A DNA stretch of 6,037 nt, from the NCBI GenBank assembly GCA_040881785.1, contig JBBECO010000069.1, positions 1-6,037 of the forward strand, read 5' to 3'. Under the pieces are notes generated by a model, which worked only from the letters and a program-made list of their open reading frames with translations, was not told the origin of the DNA and did no database searches. The position numbers were made by a program, and so were the translations under genes. Origin of the DNA: JACDCA01 sp040881785 (GTDB lineage: Bacteria; Acidobacteriota; Vicinamibacteria; Vicinamibacterales; 2-12-FULL-66-21). Of the stretch, positions 1 through 6,037 are shown piece by piece. Numbering within the stretch: the stretch's first letter is position 1; each line of letters opens with the position of its first letter.

Positions 1-24
1 CTTTTGCGGCGCCCGCGAGCGAGA

Positions 25-50
25 GCGCGTGGGGGTGGGGCCCCACGCGC
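25..50. repeat. Perfect 10-bp inverted repeat (GC-rich hairpin) upstream of the TAXI gene
   Basis: GCGCGTGGGG at 25-34 is exactly complementary to CCCCACGCGC at 41-50, with a 6-nt loop (GTGGGG) between them. The stem would be very stable and ends 3 nt before the ribosome binding site of the TAXI gene. No T-run follows on either strand, so it does not look like a standard intrinsic terminator. It could be a dispersed intergenic repeat, the base of an upstream 3' end, or a 5' UTR structure that affects translation. The hairpin is seen directly; its role is unknown. Confidence 0.6.
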
Positions 51-53
51 ATT

Positions 54-58
54 GAGGA
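54..58 (+). promoter_or_regulatory. Ribosome binding site GAGGA for the TAXI binding protein
   Basis: GAGGA lies 11 nt before the ATG at 70. The spacing is slightly long but usable. It supports the start at 70 over the in-frame TTG at 4, which would translate the hairpin and put an arginine-rich stretch in front of the lipoprotein signal. Confidence 0.5.
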
Positions 59-69
59 ATGCCGACCGA

Positions 70-1038
70 ATGCTGAAGCTATCTCGTTGTAGTGTCCTGC
101 CGTTCGCCATTTTCGCCGTGGCATCGTGCGGCGGTAGCGACGGCTCGCCCGCACAGTTTCTCTCGATCGCCACCGGCGGCACGGGCGGCGTCTACTATCC
201 CTATGGCGGCGGCCTCGCCAAGGTCCTCAACGAGCACATCCCCGGTATCCGCGCCTCGGCAGAGGTCACCGCGGCATCCGTCGACAACCTGAAACTGATT
301 CGGGACGGGAAGGCAGACATCGCGTTTGCGCTCGCCGATACCGTCGCCGACGCCGTAAACGGCCGCGGCGCCTTCGAGGGATCGCCGGTGCCGGCCGTCA
401 GCCTCGCAGTCCTCTATTCGAACTACACACATCTCGTCACGCTGGCCTCGAGCGGCATTTCCTCGGTCGAAGGTCTGCGGGGCAGAACGGTCTCAACGGG
501 ATCCCCCGGCAGCGGCACCGAGGTCATCGCGTTCCGGGTGCTGCGCGCGGCGGGGCTGAATCCTGATGCCGACCTCACGCGCCAGGGGCTCGGCGCTTCG
601 GAATCTGCGGGCGCGCTGAAGGACGGTAAGGTCCACGCCTTTTTCTGGAGCGGCGGCCTGCCGACCGCCGCCGTCCAGGACCTGGCGCACTCGCAGGGCA
701 TCACGATCCGCATGATCCCGACCGGCGATCTCGTGCCCGCGCTCCAGCACGATCACGGTCCGCTGTATTTCCCGCTGGAGATCCCCGCGAAGGCCTATCC
801 GGGGGTGGATTCGCCTGTGTCGGTCGTCGGCGTCGCGAACGTGCTCGTCGTGAACCGCGCCATGCCCGAGCCGCTCGCCTACGACATCACGCGCGTCCTG
901 TTCGAGCAGCAATCCGAGCTGGCCGCGATCCATCCGGAGGCGCGCAGGCTGTCGCTCGAGACCGCCACCAAGGGATCGCCGGCAGACTTTCACCCCGGCG
1001 CCTTACGCTTCTACAGCGAGCGGCCACCCGCTAGATAG
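70..1038 (+). CDS. TAXI family TRAP transporter solute-binding lipoprotein
   Basis: Predicted periplasmic solute receptor of a TRAP (tripartite ATP-independent periplasmic) transporter, TAXI subfamily, 322 residues, a normal length for the family. The N-terminus is a lipoprotein signal: a basic start (MLKLSR), a hydrophobic core and the lipobox VASC, with Cys20 as the expected lipidated residue, so the protein is probably membrane-anchored. Family signatures follow: SIATGGTGGVYYPYGGGLAK at about 32-51, STGSPGSGTE at 142-151, and AFFWSGGLPTAAV at about 190-202, which matches the TAXI hinge and ligand-pocket segment. The ATG at 70 is chosen because it directly precedes the signal peptide and has a GAGGA upstream. 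The fused permease gene follows 146 nt downstream on the same strand, the usual TAXI pairing. The substrate cannot be read from the sequence; characterised relatives bind small organic anions such as glutamate or dicarboxylates. The family call is secure; the substrate is unknown. Confidence 0.93.
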   Translation: MLKLSRCSVLPFAIFAVASCGGSDGSPAQFLSIATGGTGGVYYPYGGGLAKVLNEHIPGIRASAEVTAASVDNLKLIRDGKADIAFALADTVADAVNGRGAFEGSPVPAVSLAVLYSNYTHLVTLASSGISSVEGLRGRTVSTGSPGSGTEVIAFRVLRAAGLNPDADLTRQGLGASESAGALKDGKVHAFFWSGGLPTAAVQDLAHSQGITIRMIPTGDLVPALQHDHGPLYFPLEIPAKAYPGVDSPVSVVGVANVLVVNRAMPEPLAYDITRVLFEQQSELAAIHPEARRLSLETATKGSPADFHPGALRFYSERPPAR

Positions 1039-1056
1039 CCGCCGCTGTCTCAATAC

Positions 1057-1142
1057 CTCACCGCCGAGAACGCAGAGGACGCTGAGACGTCAAGACAAAT
1101 TTTCCAGAGTGCCTCTGCGTTCTCTGCGGCCTCTGCGGTGAG
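1057..1142. repeat. Compound inverted repeat made of 9-nt CTCTGCGKY units
   Basis: The arms at 1057-1086 and 1113-1142 are reverse complements at 25 of 30 positions, separated by 26 nt. Each arm is three 9-nt units plus GAG. The right arm reads CTCTGCGTT, CTCTGCGGC, CTCTGCGGT; the left arm, reverse-complemented, reads CTCAGCGTC, CTCTGCGTT, CTCGGCGGT. Because the units repeat, a second pairing register also exists: 13 perfect bp (1066-1078 with 1112-1124) plus 7 bp (1057-1063 with 1136-1142). I recall CTCTGCG-type repeats as common dispersed intergenic elements in soil bacterial genomes, but I could not check copies. There is no T-tract after the stem, so terminator activity is not supported. 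It lies between binding protein and permease and could stabilise the upstream mRNA end or lower downstream expression. Confidence 0.8.
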
Positions 1143-1166
1143 TTCGTGGGGATCCGCCGTACCAGC

Positions 1167-1172
1167 TAGAAT
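1167..1172 (+). promoter_or_regulatory. Possible -10 element (TAGAAT) just upstream of the permease start
   Basis: TAGAAT matches the TATAAT consensus at 5 of 6 positions. If used, transcription would begin at about 1178-1180, leaving a leader of only about 5-7 nt before the ATG at 1185. No convincing -35 hexamer is visible (TTCGTG at 1143-1148 is poor), and no Shine-Dalgarno precedes the ATG. This is a weak candidate, consistent with a near-leaderless mRNA but easily a chance match. Confidence 0.2.
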
Positions 1173-1184
1173 GTCCGCCGTCGA

Positions 1185-3113
1185 ATGACGTCATCAGCAC
1201 CGACCGCCGTTCCAGCCGACGAAGCGCCCGTCCGCCGGCTCGACGGGGCGGTGGGGCGCACGGCCGCCGCCCTGGCCATTGGTCTCTCGCTCTACGCCCT
1301 CTACTGGGTCCTCTTCATCGTCCAGCCGCAGATCTACCGCGTCAGCTTTCTGCTCGTCTCCCTGGTGCTCTGCTTCCTGCTGTTTCCGCGGATCCGTGGA
1401 GCGCGGGCGCGCGTGGGGATCGCCGACGGCGCGCTCGTCGTTGCCTCGATTGCCGCACTCGCGTGGCCGCTGATCGACTTCGATCGCTTCATCTATCGCG
1501 CCGCCGATCCGCTCGCGATCGACATGGTGCTCGGCGGCGTCACCATCCTGCTCGTCCTCGAAGCCACGCGGCGCACCGTCGGCTGGATCCTGCCGGTGAC
1601 GGCGGCCGTCTTCCTGGTCTACGCGTGGCTCGGACCGCACCTCGACACCATCGGCCTCTCGCTCTTCGCGCATCGCGGCTATCCGCCCGACCGCCTCATC
1701 GGCACGCTCTACATGACGCTCGAGGGAATTTTCGGCGTGCCGCTCGACGTTGCGGCGACCTACATCATCCTCTTCACCATTTACGGCGCCGTCCTCGAGA
1801 AGTCCGGCGCCGGCCAGTTCTTCATCGACTGGGCCATGGCGGCGATGGGGAAATCGCGCTCGGGCGCCGCGCCGGGACGCACCGTGACGCTCGCCGGCTT
1901 TCTGCTCGGCACGGTGTCAGGCAGCGGCGTCGCCACGACGGTGATGCTCGGGTCGGTCTCGTGGCCTCTCCTGCGCCGCGCCGGCTTCAAACCGGAGACG
2001 GGCGGCGCGATCCTCTCGGCCGCCGGCATCGGCGCGCTGCTGTCGCCGCCGACGCTCGGCGCCGCGGCGTTCCTGATCGCCGAGTTCCTGCGCATCTCGT
2101 ATCTGCAGGTCCTCGTCATGGCGACGATCCCGACCATCCTCTACTACCTCTCGATCTTCCTGATGATCGAGGCCGACTCCCGCCGCGCCGGCACGCGCGC
2201 GGCGGTTGTCGATACCCCGGACGTCTGGACGCTCACGAAGCGCTACGGCTATCACTTCTCCTCGCTGATCGCGATCGCGGCGCTCATGGTGATGGGATTC
2301 TCGGCGTTCCGAGCGGTGTTCTGGGCGACGGTGCTCGCCGTGGTCCTCAGCTTCGTGAGGCGCGAGACCGCGCTCTGGCCGGCAAAACTCGCCGATGCGC
2401 TGCGCACCGGCGCTACCGGCGTCCTCGGCGTCGTCGCCACGACGGCGACTGCCGGCATCATCGTCGGCGTCGTCACGCTGACCGGGCTCGGCCTCAAGAT
2501 CGCCGGAATCATCGTGACCCTCGCCGGCGGCCACCTCTTTCTGACCGTGCTGTATTCGGCGTTCGCCGTGTGGCTGCTGGGGCTGGCGGTGCCGGTCACG
2601 GCGTCGTACATCATCGCGGCCGTGATGGTCGCGCCGGCGCTCGTGCAGAGCGGTGTCCCGGCCCCAGCTGCGCACATGTTCATTTTCTACTACGCCGTCC
2701 TGTCGGAGGTGAGCCCGCCGACGGCGCTCTCGCCCTTTGCCGCGGCCGCCATCACCGGCGGCAATCCGTTCAGGACGATGATGCTGACGTGGAAGTACAC
2801 GCTGCCGGCGTTCCTGGTGCCGTTTGCGTTCACGCTGACGCCCGAAGGGTCCGGCCTGCTGCTGCAGGCGCCCGCGGTGTCGGTGGCCTGGACGGCGCTC
2901 ACCGCCGCCCTCGCCATCGGCGCGTTCGCCGGCGCGTTCGGCGGCTGGATCCTGGGTCCGGCCGGCGCGCTTGCACGGATCGCACTGGGTGTCGCAGGCG
3001 CGCTGCTGTTCTTCGCGGACGTCCGGCTGGACGCTCTGGGGCTGGCGCTGATGGCCGTCGTGATCGCGCTGCACGCCTGGACGCACCGCCGGGAAACCGG
3101 CACATCGGCCTGA
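1185..3113 (+). CDS. TRAP transporter fused permease (DctQ-DctM type, TAXI-associated)
   Basis: Inner-membrane component of the TRAP importer, 642 residues, with the small DctQ-like and large DctM-like subunits fused in one chain, as is usual for TAXI systems. The hydrophobic N-terminal part (segments near 26-46, 51-67, 77-96, 110-125, 133-150) is the DctQ-like region. The DctM-like region follows from about 160 and carries the conserved re-entrant motifs VSGSGVATT (244-252), LLSPPTLGAAAF (285-296) and SEVSPPTALSPFAAA (507-521). Extra hydrophobic segments continue to about 632, and the chain ends in a short basic tail (HRRETGTSA). It should couple uptake to a Na+ or H+ gradient with the lipoprotein encoded upstream. 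The ATG at 1185 gives a polar N-terminus before the first membrane segment. There is no clear Shine-Dalgarno; a five-codon frame (1171-1188) ends across this start as ATGA. The family is certain; the substrate is unknown. Confidence 0.95.
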   Translation: MTSSAPTAVPADEAPVRRLDGAVGRTAAALAIGLSLYALYWVLFIVQPQIYRVSFLLVSLVLCFLLFPRIRGARARVGIADGALVVASIAALAWPLIDFDRFIYRAADPLAIDMVLGGVTILLVLEATRRTVGWILPVTAAVFLVYAWLGPHLDTIGLSLFAHRGYPPDRLIGTLYMTLEGIFGVPLDVAATYIILFTIYGAVLEKSGAGQFFIDWAMAAMGKSRSGAAPGRTVTLAGFLLGTVSGSGVATTVMLGSVSWPLLRRAGFKPETGGAILSAAGIGALLSPPTLGAAAFLIAEFLRISYLQVLVMATIPTILYYLSIFLMIEADSRRAGTRAAVVDTPDVWTLTKRYGYHFSSLIAIAALMVMGFSAFRAVFWATVLAVVLSFVRRETALWPAKLADALRTGATGVLGVVATTATAGIIVGVVTLTGLGLKIAGIIVTLAGGHLFLTVLYSAFAVWLLGLAVPVTASYIIAAVMVAPALVQSGVPAPAAHMFIFYYAVLSEVSPPTALSPFAAAAITGGNPFRTMMLTWKYTLPAFLVPFAFTLTPEGSGLLLQAPAVSVAWTALTAALAIGAFAGAFGGWILGPAGALARIALGVAGALLFFADVRLDALGLALMAVVIALHAWTHRRETGTSA

Positions 3114-3161
3114 CCGAGTGCCACCGTGGACGGCGTGTTATCGTTACCCGGTTATTCCCCC

Positions 3162-3168
3162 GAGGAGG
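3162..3168 (+). promoter_or_regulatory. Strong Shine-Dalgarno GAGGAGG for the M14 peptidase
   Basis: GAGGAGG sits 5 nt before the ATG at 3174. It fixes that start over the in-frame ATG at 3195 (Met8). It is the best ribosome binding site in the window, suggesting efficient translation. The 60-nt gap after the permease stop contains no hairpin-plus-T-run terminator, so read-through from the transporter genes is possible. Confidence 0.8.
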
Positions 3169-3173
3169 ACAGG

Positions 3174-6037
3174 ATGTACAGGCGCACCCCGCGTATGGCG
3201 GTAGCGATCGCGGCCCTGCTGGCCGTCGCATCGTCGGTCACCGCACAGACGATCACCAGTCCCAAACAGCAGTTCGGTTTCAATATCGGCGACGACTATC
3301 ACCTCGCCACCTACGATCAGCTCCAGGCCTACTGGCAGACGCTCGACAAGGAATCCCCGCGCATGCGGGTGGTGGAGATCGGCAAGACCGAGGAAGGGCG
3401 CCCGCATCTCGCCGCGATCATCACCGCGCCGGAGAACCACGCGAAACTGGATCGCTACAAGCAGATTTCGCAGCAGTTGCATCGCGCGCGCGGGATCAGC
3501 GAGGAGCAGGCGCGCGCCCTGGCGAAGGAAGGCAAGTCGGTCGTCTGGATCGACGGGGGCCTTCACGCCACCGAGGTCGTCGGCGCGCATCAGCTCATGG
3601 AGACGGTGTATCAGCTGGTGAGCCGGACCGATGAAGAGACCACGCGGATCCTGCGTGACGTGATCGTGGTCGCCGTGCACGCCAATCCGGACGGCATGCA
3701 GATGGTCTCGAAGTGCTACATGCAGAATCCGGATCCCCAGCAGCGACGGACGTGCAGTCCGCGCCTGTACGAGAAGTACGCGGGGCACGACAACAACCGC
3801 GACTTCTACATGTCGAACACGAAGGAATCCCAGAACCTGAACCGGATGATGTACTGGGAGTGGCTGCCGCAGATCATGTACAACCATCACCAGTCGGGTC
3901 CCGCCGGCACGGTGATCTTCTCGCCGCCGTTCCGCGATCCGTTCAACTACAACTTCGATCCGATGATCGTGACCGGCCTCGACCTGGTCGGCGCGGCGAT
4001 GCACCACCGGTTCCTTCAGGAAGGGAAGCCGGGCTTCACGATGCGCTCCGGCGCCTCGTACTCGACGTGGTGGAACGGCGGTCTGCGCACGACGGCGTAC
4101 TTCCAGAACATCATCGGGCTGCTCACCGAGATCATCGGGAATCCGACGCCGAGCCAGATCCCGCTCAACATCAACACCATCCTGCCGCGCGGCGATCTGC
4201 CGGCGCCGATCGTCCCGCAGGAATGGAAGTTCCGCCAGTCGATCGACTACTCGGTCACGGCGAACTACGCGGTCATCGACCTGGCGTCTCGCTACAAGGA
4301 CCAGTTCCTCTACAACATCTACAAGATGGGATCGAACCAGATCGAGCGCGGCTCGCGCGATCACTGGACGATCTCCAACGAAGACATGGAGCGGCTGCGG
4401 ACCACCGTGGCCGAGGCCGCTCCGCCTGCGGCCCCCGCGGGGCGCGGGGCGCCGGCCGCGGCGCAGGGCGCCGCCCTTTCGACAGGCTCAGGGCAGGGTC
4501 GGGGCGGGCGCGGCGGCGGCGGCCGGGGCGGCGGCGGTGGTCTTCAGATGACGCATTACAACGCCGCGCTGAAGGATCCCGCACGCCGTGATCCGCGCGT
4601 GTTCGTGATCAGCGCCGACCAGGCCGACTTCCCGACGGCCACGAAGTTCGTCAACGCCCTCCGCTACGTCGGCGTCGAGATCCACCAGGCGACCGCGCCG
4701 TTCACGGCCGCAGGCAAGACCTATCCGGCCGGCTCCTACGTGGTGAAGACGGCGCAGGCGGGCCGGGCGCACGTGCTCGACATGTTCGAGCCGCAGGACC
4801 ATCCCAATGACATGGACGAGCGCGGCATCCCCCGTCGTCCCTATGACAGCGCCGGCTGGACACTCGCCTACCAGATGGGCGTAACGTTCGATCGCCTGAT
4901 GGACGATGTCACGGGGCCGTTCACCGAGATCCAGGGTCTCGCGACGCCGAAGCCCGGGACGATCAAGGGGACGGCCGCGGCCGGTTACCTGATCTCACCG
5001 GCGATCAACGACGGGTTCACGGTCGCCAACCGCGTGCTCAAGGCCAACGGTGAGGTGTATCGCATCGCCGCGCCCGTGACGCTCGACGGCACGACGTACC
5101 CGGTCGGGTCGTTCTATGTCACGGCCAGCGCGACCACCACGCAGGTCGTGCAGACGGCGGCGAAGGAGCTGGGCGTCGACATGCACGCCACCAGCGCCGC
5201 GCCAGGACCTGGCGCCACGAAGCTGGCGACGAAGCGCATCGCGCTGTGGGACACGCAGACCGGCTCGATGCCGTCCGGCTGGACGCGCTTCCTGCTCGAG
5301 CGGTTCGAGTTCCCCTTCACGGTCGTCTGCGGCGCGGGCTTCGACGATACGGCGCTGAAATCGAAGTACGACGTGATCATCATGCCGTCCGGCGCGAGCT
5401 TCGGCGGGGGCGGCGGCGGACGGGGCGGTGGCGGGGGCGGCGGGCAGGCCGGCGCGGCGGCGGCCAAGCCGACCGATCCCGACCTGCGGAGCCTGTGCGA
5501 GGTGACCAGCGGCACCGGCAGCGGCGCGACCGCCGCCGCCAACGTCCGCAAGTTCGTCGAGGCCGGTGGGGTGGTGATTGCGGCCGGGTCCGCCGCGGAG
5601 GCGATTGCCGCCACGCTGGAGCTCCCGGTGACCGATTACCTCGTCGACCGCCAGCCAAACCAGCCGGATCGTGCGCTGGGCAGCGAGAAGTTCTACGTCC
5701 CGGGTTCGATCGTGCGGGTGGCCGTGGACACTACCGCGCCGTCGGCCGCCGGAGCGAAGGATCAGATGGACGTGTTCTTCAACAACAGTCCGGTCTTCCG
5801 GCTCCAGCCGAATGCCGCCGCGCGCGGCGTCCGGCCGGTCATGTGGTTCGACTCGGCGACGCCGCTTCGAAGCGGCTGGGCCTGGGGGCAGAATTATCTC
5901 GAGGGCGGGACGACGGCCTTCGAGGCGACCGTCGGCCAGGGGAAGGCGTTCGTCTTTGGACCGGAGATCACGTTCCGCGCGCAGCCGCACGGGACGTTCA
6001 AGTTCCTGTTCAACGGGATCTACCCGGTCGGCCGTGC
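3174..6037 (+). CDS. Secreted M14 family zinc carboxypeptidase-like protein, 3' end cut off by the window
   Basis: The frame stays open for 954 codons to the window edge. Residues 1-24 form a Sec signal peptide (YRRTPR, hydrophobic core, VTA before Gln25), so it acts outside the cytoplasm. The M14 catalytic domain spans about 40-400: zinc ligands His131 and Glu134 (HATE), HANPDG at 169-174, NNRDF at 207-211 (Arg209 matches the substrate-binding Arg of carboxypeptidase A), the third zinc ligand in NHHQSG (His238 or His239, probably 239), and likely catalytic Glu319 in LLTEIIG. A Gly/Arg/Ala linker (413-456) leads to a middle region with KTYPAGSYVVKTAQ and PYDSAGWTLAYQMGV, seen in large M14 homologues. 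Residues from about 687 (RIALWDT, DVIIMPSG, KFVEAGGVVIAAG) resemble a class I glutamine-amidotransferase-like fold, interrupted by a second Gly/Arg insert (744-757). The visible end (FKFLFNGIYPVGR) looks like the family C-terminus, so little is missing. The exact substrate, peptide or amide conjugate, is unknown. Confidence 0.92.
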   Translation, partial: MYRRTPRMAVAIAALLAVASSVTAQTITSPKQQFGFNIGDDYHLATYDQLQAYWQTLDKESPRMRVVEIGKTEEGRPHLAAIITAPENHAKLDRYKQISQQLHRARGISEEQARALAKEGKSVVWIDGGLHATEVVGAHQLMETVYQLVSRTDEETTRILRDVIVVAVHANPDGMQMVSKCYMQNPDPQQRRTCSPRLYEKYAGHDNNRDFYMSNTKESQNLNRMMYWEWLPQIMYNHHQSGPAGTVIFSPPFRDPFNYNFDPMIVTGLDLVGAAMHHRFLQEGKPGFTMRSGASYSTWWNGGLRTTAYFQNIIGLLTEIIGNPTPSQIPLNINTILPRGDLPAPIVPQEWKFRQSIDYSVTANYAVIDLASRYKDQFLYNIYKMGSNQIERGSRDHWTISNEDMERLRTTVAEAAPPAAPAGRGAPAAAQGAALSTGSGQGRGGRGGGGRGGGGGLQMTHYNAALKDPARRDPRVFVISADQADFPTATKFVNALRYVGVEIHQATAPFTAAGKTYPAGSYVVKTAQAGRAHVLDMFEPQDHPNDMDERGIPRRPYDSAGWTLAYQMGVTFDRLMDDVTGPFTEIQGLATPKPGTIKGTAAAGYLISPAINDGFTVANRVLKANGEVYRIAAPVTLDGTTYPVGSFYVTASATTTQVVQTAAKELGVDMHATSAAPGPGATKLATKRIALWDTQTGSMPSGWTRFLLERFEFPFTVVCGAGFDDTALKSKYDVIIMPSGASFGGGGGGRGGGGGGGQAGAAAAKPTDPDLRSLCEVTSGTGSGATAAANVRKFVEAGGVVIAAGSAAEAIAATLELPVTDYLVDRQPNQPDRALGSEKFYVPGSIVRVAVDTTAPSAAGAKDQMDVFFNNSPVFRLQPNAAARGVRPVMWFDSATPLRSGWAWGQNYLEGGTTAFEATVGQGKAFVFGPEITFRAQPHGTFKFLFNGIYPVGR
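4410..4541 (+). repeat. Low-complexity Ala/Pro then Gly/Arg linker within the M14 gene
   Basis: Codons 413-456 of the peptidase encode an Ala/Pro/Gly-rich stretch followed by a Gly/Arg run (GRGGRGGGGRGGGGG, 442-456). It lies after the last conserved part of the catalytic domain and before the next ordered region (from about 457, MTHYN onward), so it is best read as a flexible interdomain linker. The GGC/GGG/CGG-rich DNA is prone to slippage, which could explain length variation between relatives. The short dispersed repeat at 4473-4498 lies inside it. Confidence 0.8.
4473..4498. repeat. Short palindromic dispersed-repeat element inside the peptidase coding sequence
   Basis: The segment starts GCCCTTTCGAC (4473-4483) and ends GGCTCAGGGCAGGG (4485-4498). 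GCCCT (4473-4477) pairs with AGGGC (4490-4494). It matches, from memory, the widespread CCCTTCGAC...GCTCAGGGCAGG element of many environmental bacterial genomes. The other reading frames give telltale peptides I associate with that element: ALSLSKG on the minus strand and PFDRLRAGSG in another plus frame. In the peptidase frame it reads as A434-G442 (ALSTGSGQG), with no stop and no frameshift, and it falls in the disordered linker where an insertion would be tolerated. The sequence is seen directly; family membership is from recall and needs a copy search. Confidence 0.7.
5403..5444 (+). repeat. Second poly-Gly/Arg insert within the M14 gene
   Basis: Codons 744-757 encode six Gly, one Arg and seven Gly, followed by an Ala-rich stretch to about 764. 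The insert follows the predicted strand DVIIMPSGASF of the amidotransferase-like domain, where the active-site loop would lie in enzymatic members. It is probably a surface loop expanded by GC-rich triplet slippage. It shows that this protein has acquired Gly/Arg tracts at two separate places. Confidence 0.75.

Noticed and set aside
4..69. N-terminal extension of the TAXI gene to the TTG at 4
   Set aside because: It would put 22 Arg/Gly-rich residues encoded by the hairpin before a good lipoprotein signal; the ATG at 70 with GAGGA upstream fits better.
1057..1142. Intrinsic transcription terminator after the TAXI gene
   Set aside because: The stem is followed by mixed sequence, not a T-run; the only T-rich stretch (1100-1103) is in the loop.
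1917..3086. A 389-codon minus-strand open frame opposite the permease
   Set aside because: Arg/His/Asp/Gln-rich, no recognisable domain, fully antisense to conserved TRAP motifs.
1463..3634. A 723-codon + strand open frame overlapping the permease and the start of the peptidase
   Set aside because: Its translation is dominated by Arg, His, Ala and Gly with no domain. It is a shadow of high-GC coding DNA in the 1185 and 3174 frames, which carry clear family motifs.
3144..4364. A 406-codon minus-strand open frame opposite the M14 catalytic domain
   Set aside because: Composition typical of antisense shadow; the sense strand holds the HATE, NNRDF and NHHQSG motifs.
4473..4498. Frameshift or pseudogene caused by repeat insertion
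   Set aside because: The reading frame continues without a stop and conserved M14-family sequence resumes downstream in the same frame.
3713..4591. A 292-codon + strand open frame within the peptidase
   Set aside because: Wrong frame for the M14 gene, Arg/His/Pro-rich; only its PFDRLRAGSG peptide is informative, as a marker of the repeat at 4473-4498.
4995..5990. A 331-codon minus-strand open frame opposite the peptidase C-terminus
   Set aside because: Low-complexity Arg/Gly/Ala composition and no start context; shadow of the sense gene.

Overview
This GC-rich window reads entirely on the + strand. It looks like chromosomal DNA from a free-living, probably soil or environmental, Gram-negative bacterium. 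My best guess is Acidobacteriota, Vicinamibacteria-like. That guess rests on three things: GC-rich third codon positions, a large secreted M14 peptidase with Gly/Arg-rich inserts, and short palindromic dispersed repeats of kinds I associate with such genomes. There is no 16S rRNA or other marker to prove it.

Layout: (1) 70-1038 encodes a TAXI-family TRAP transporter solute-binding lipoprotein. It is preceded by a strong 10-bp hairpin (25-50) and a GAGGA ribosome binding site. (2) The 146-base gap 1039-1184 is mostly filled by an inverted repeat (1057-1142) whose arms are built from 9-nt units. A weak -10-like hexamer lies just before the next start. (3) 1185-3113 encodes the matching fused DctQ-DctM TRAP permease. 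(4) After a 60-base gap with a strong Shine-Dalgarno, a long open frame starts at 3174 and runs off the end of the window. It encodes at least 954 residues of a secreted M14 zinc carboxypeptidase-like protein. The visible C-terminus suggests that only a few codons are missing.

The first two genes form a complete two-component TAXI-TRAP importer: the periplasmic lipoprotein captures an organic anion and the fused permease moves it inward using an ion gradient. The peptidase is predicted to be exported and to cleave peptides or amide-linked conjugates outside the cytoplasm. A link to the transporter (peptidase product taken up by TRAP) is possible, but only proximity and shared strand support it.

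The most unusual feature is a short palindromic repeat (4473-4498) inside the peptidase coding sequence. It is read in frame as part of a Gly/Arg/Ala-rich linker. With the repeats at 25-50 and 1057-1142, this gives three different hairpin-forming elements in 6 kb. I see no RNA genes, CRISPR array, transposase, phage genes or defence system. Apart from the repeats, the content is ordinary transport and peptidase metabolism.
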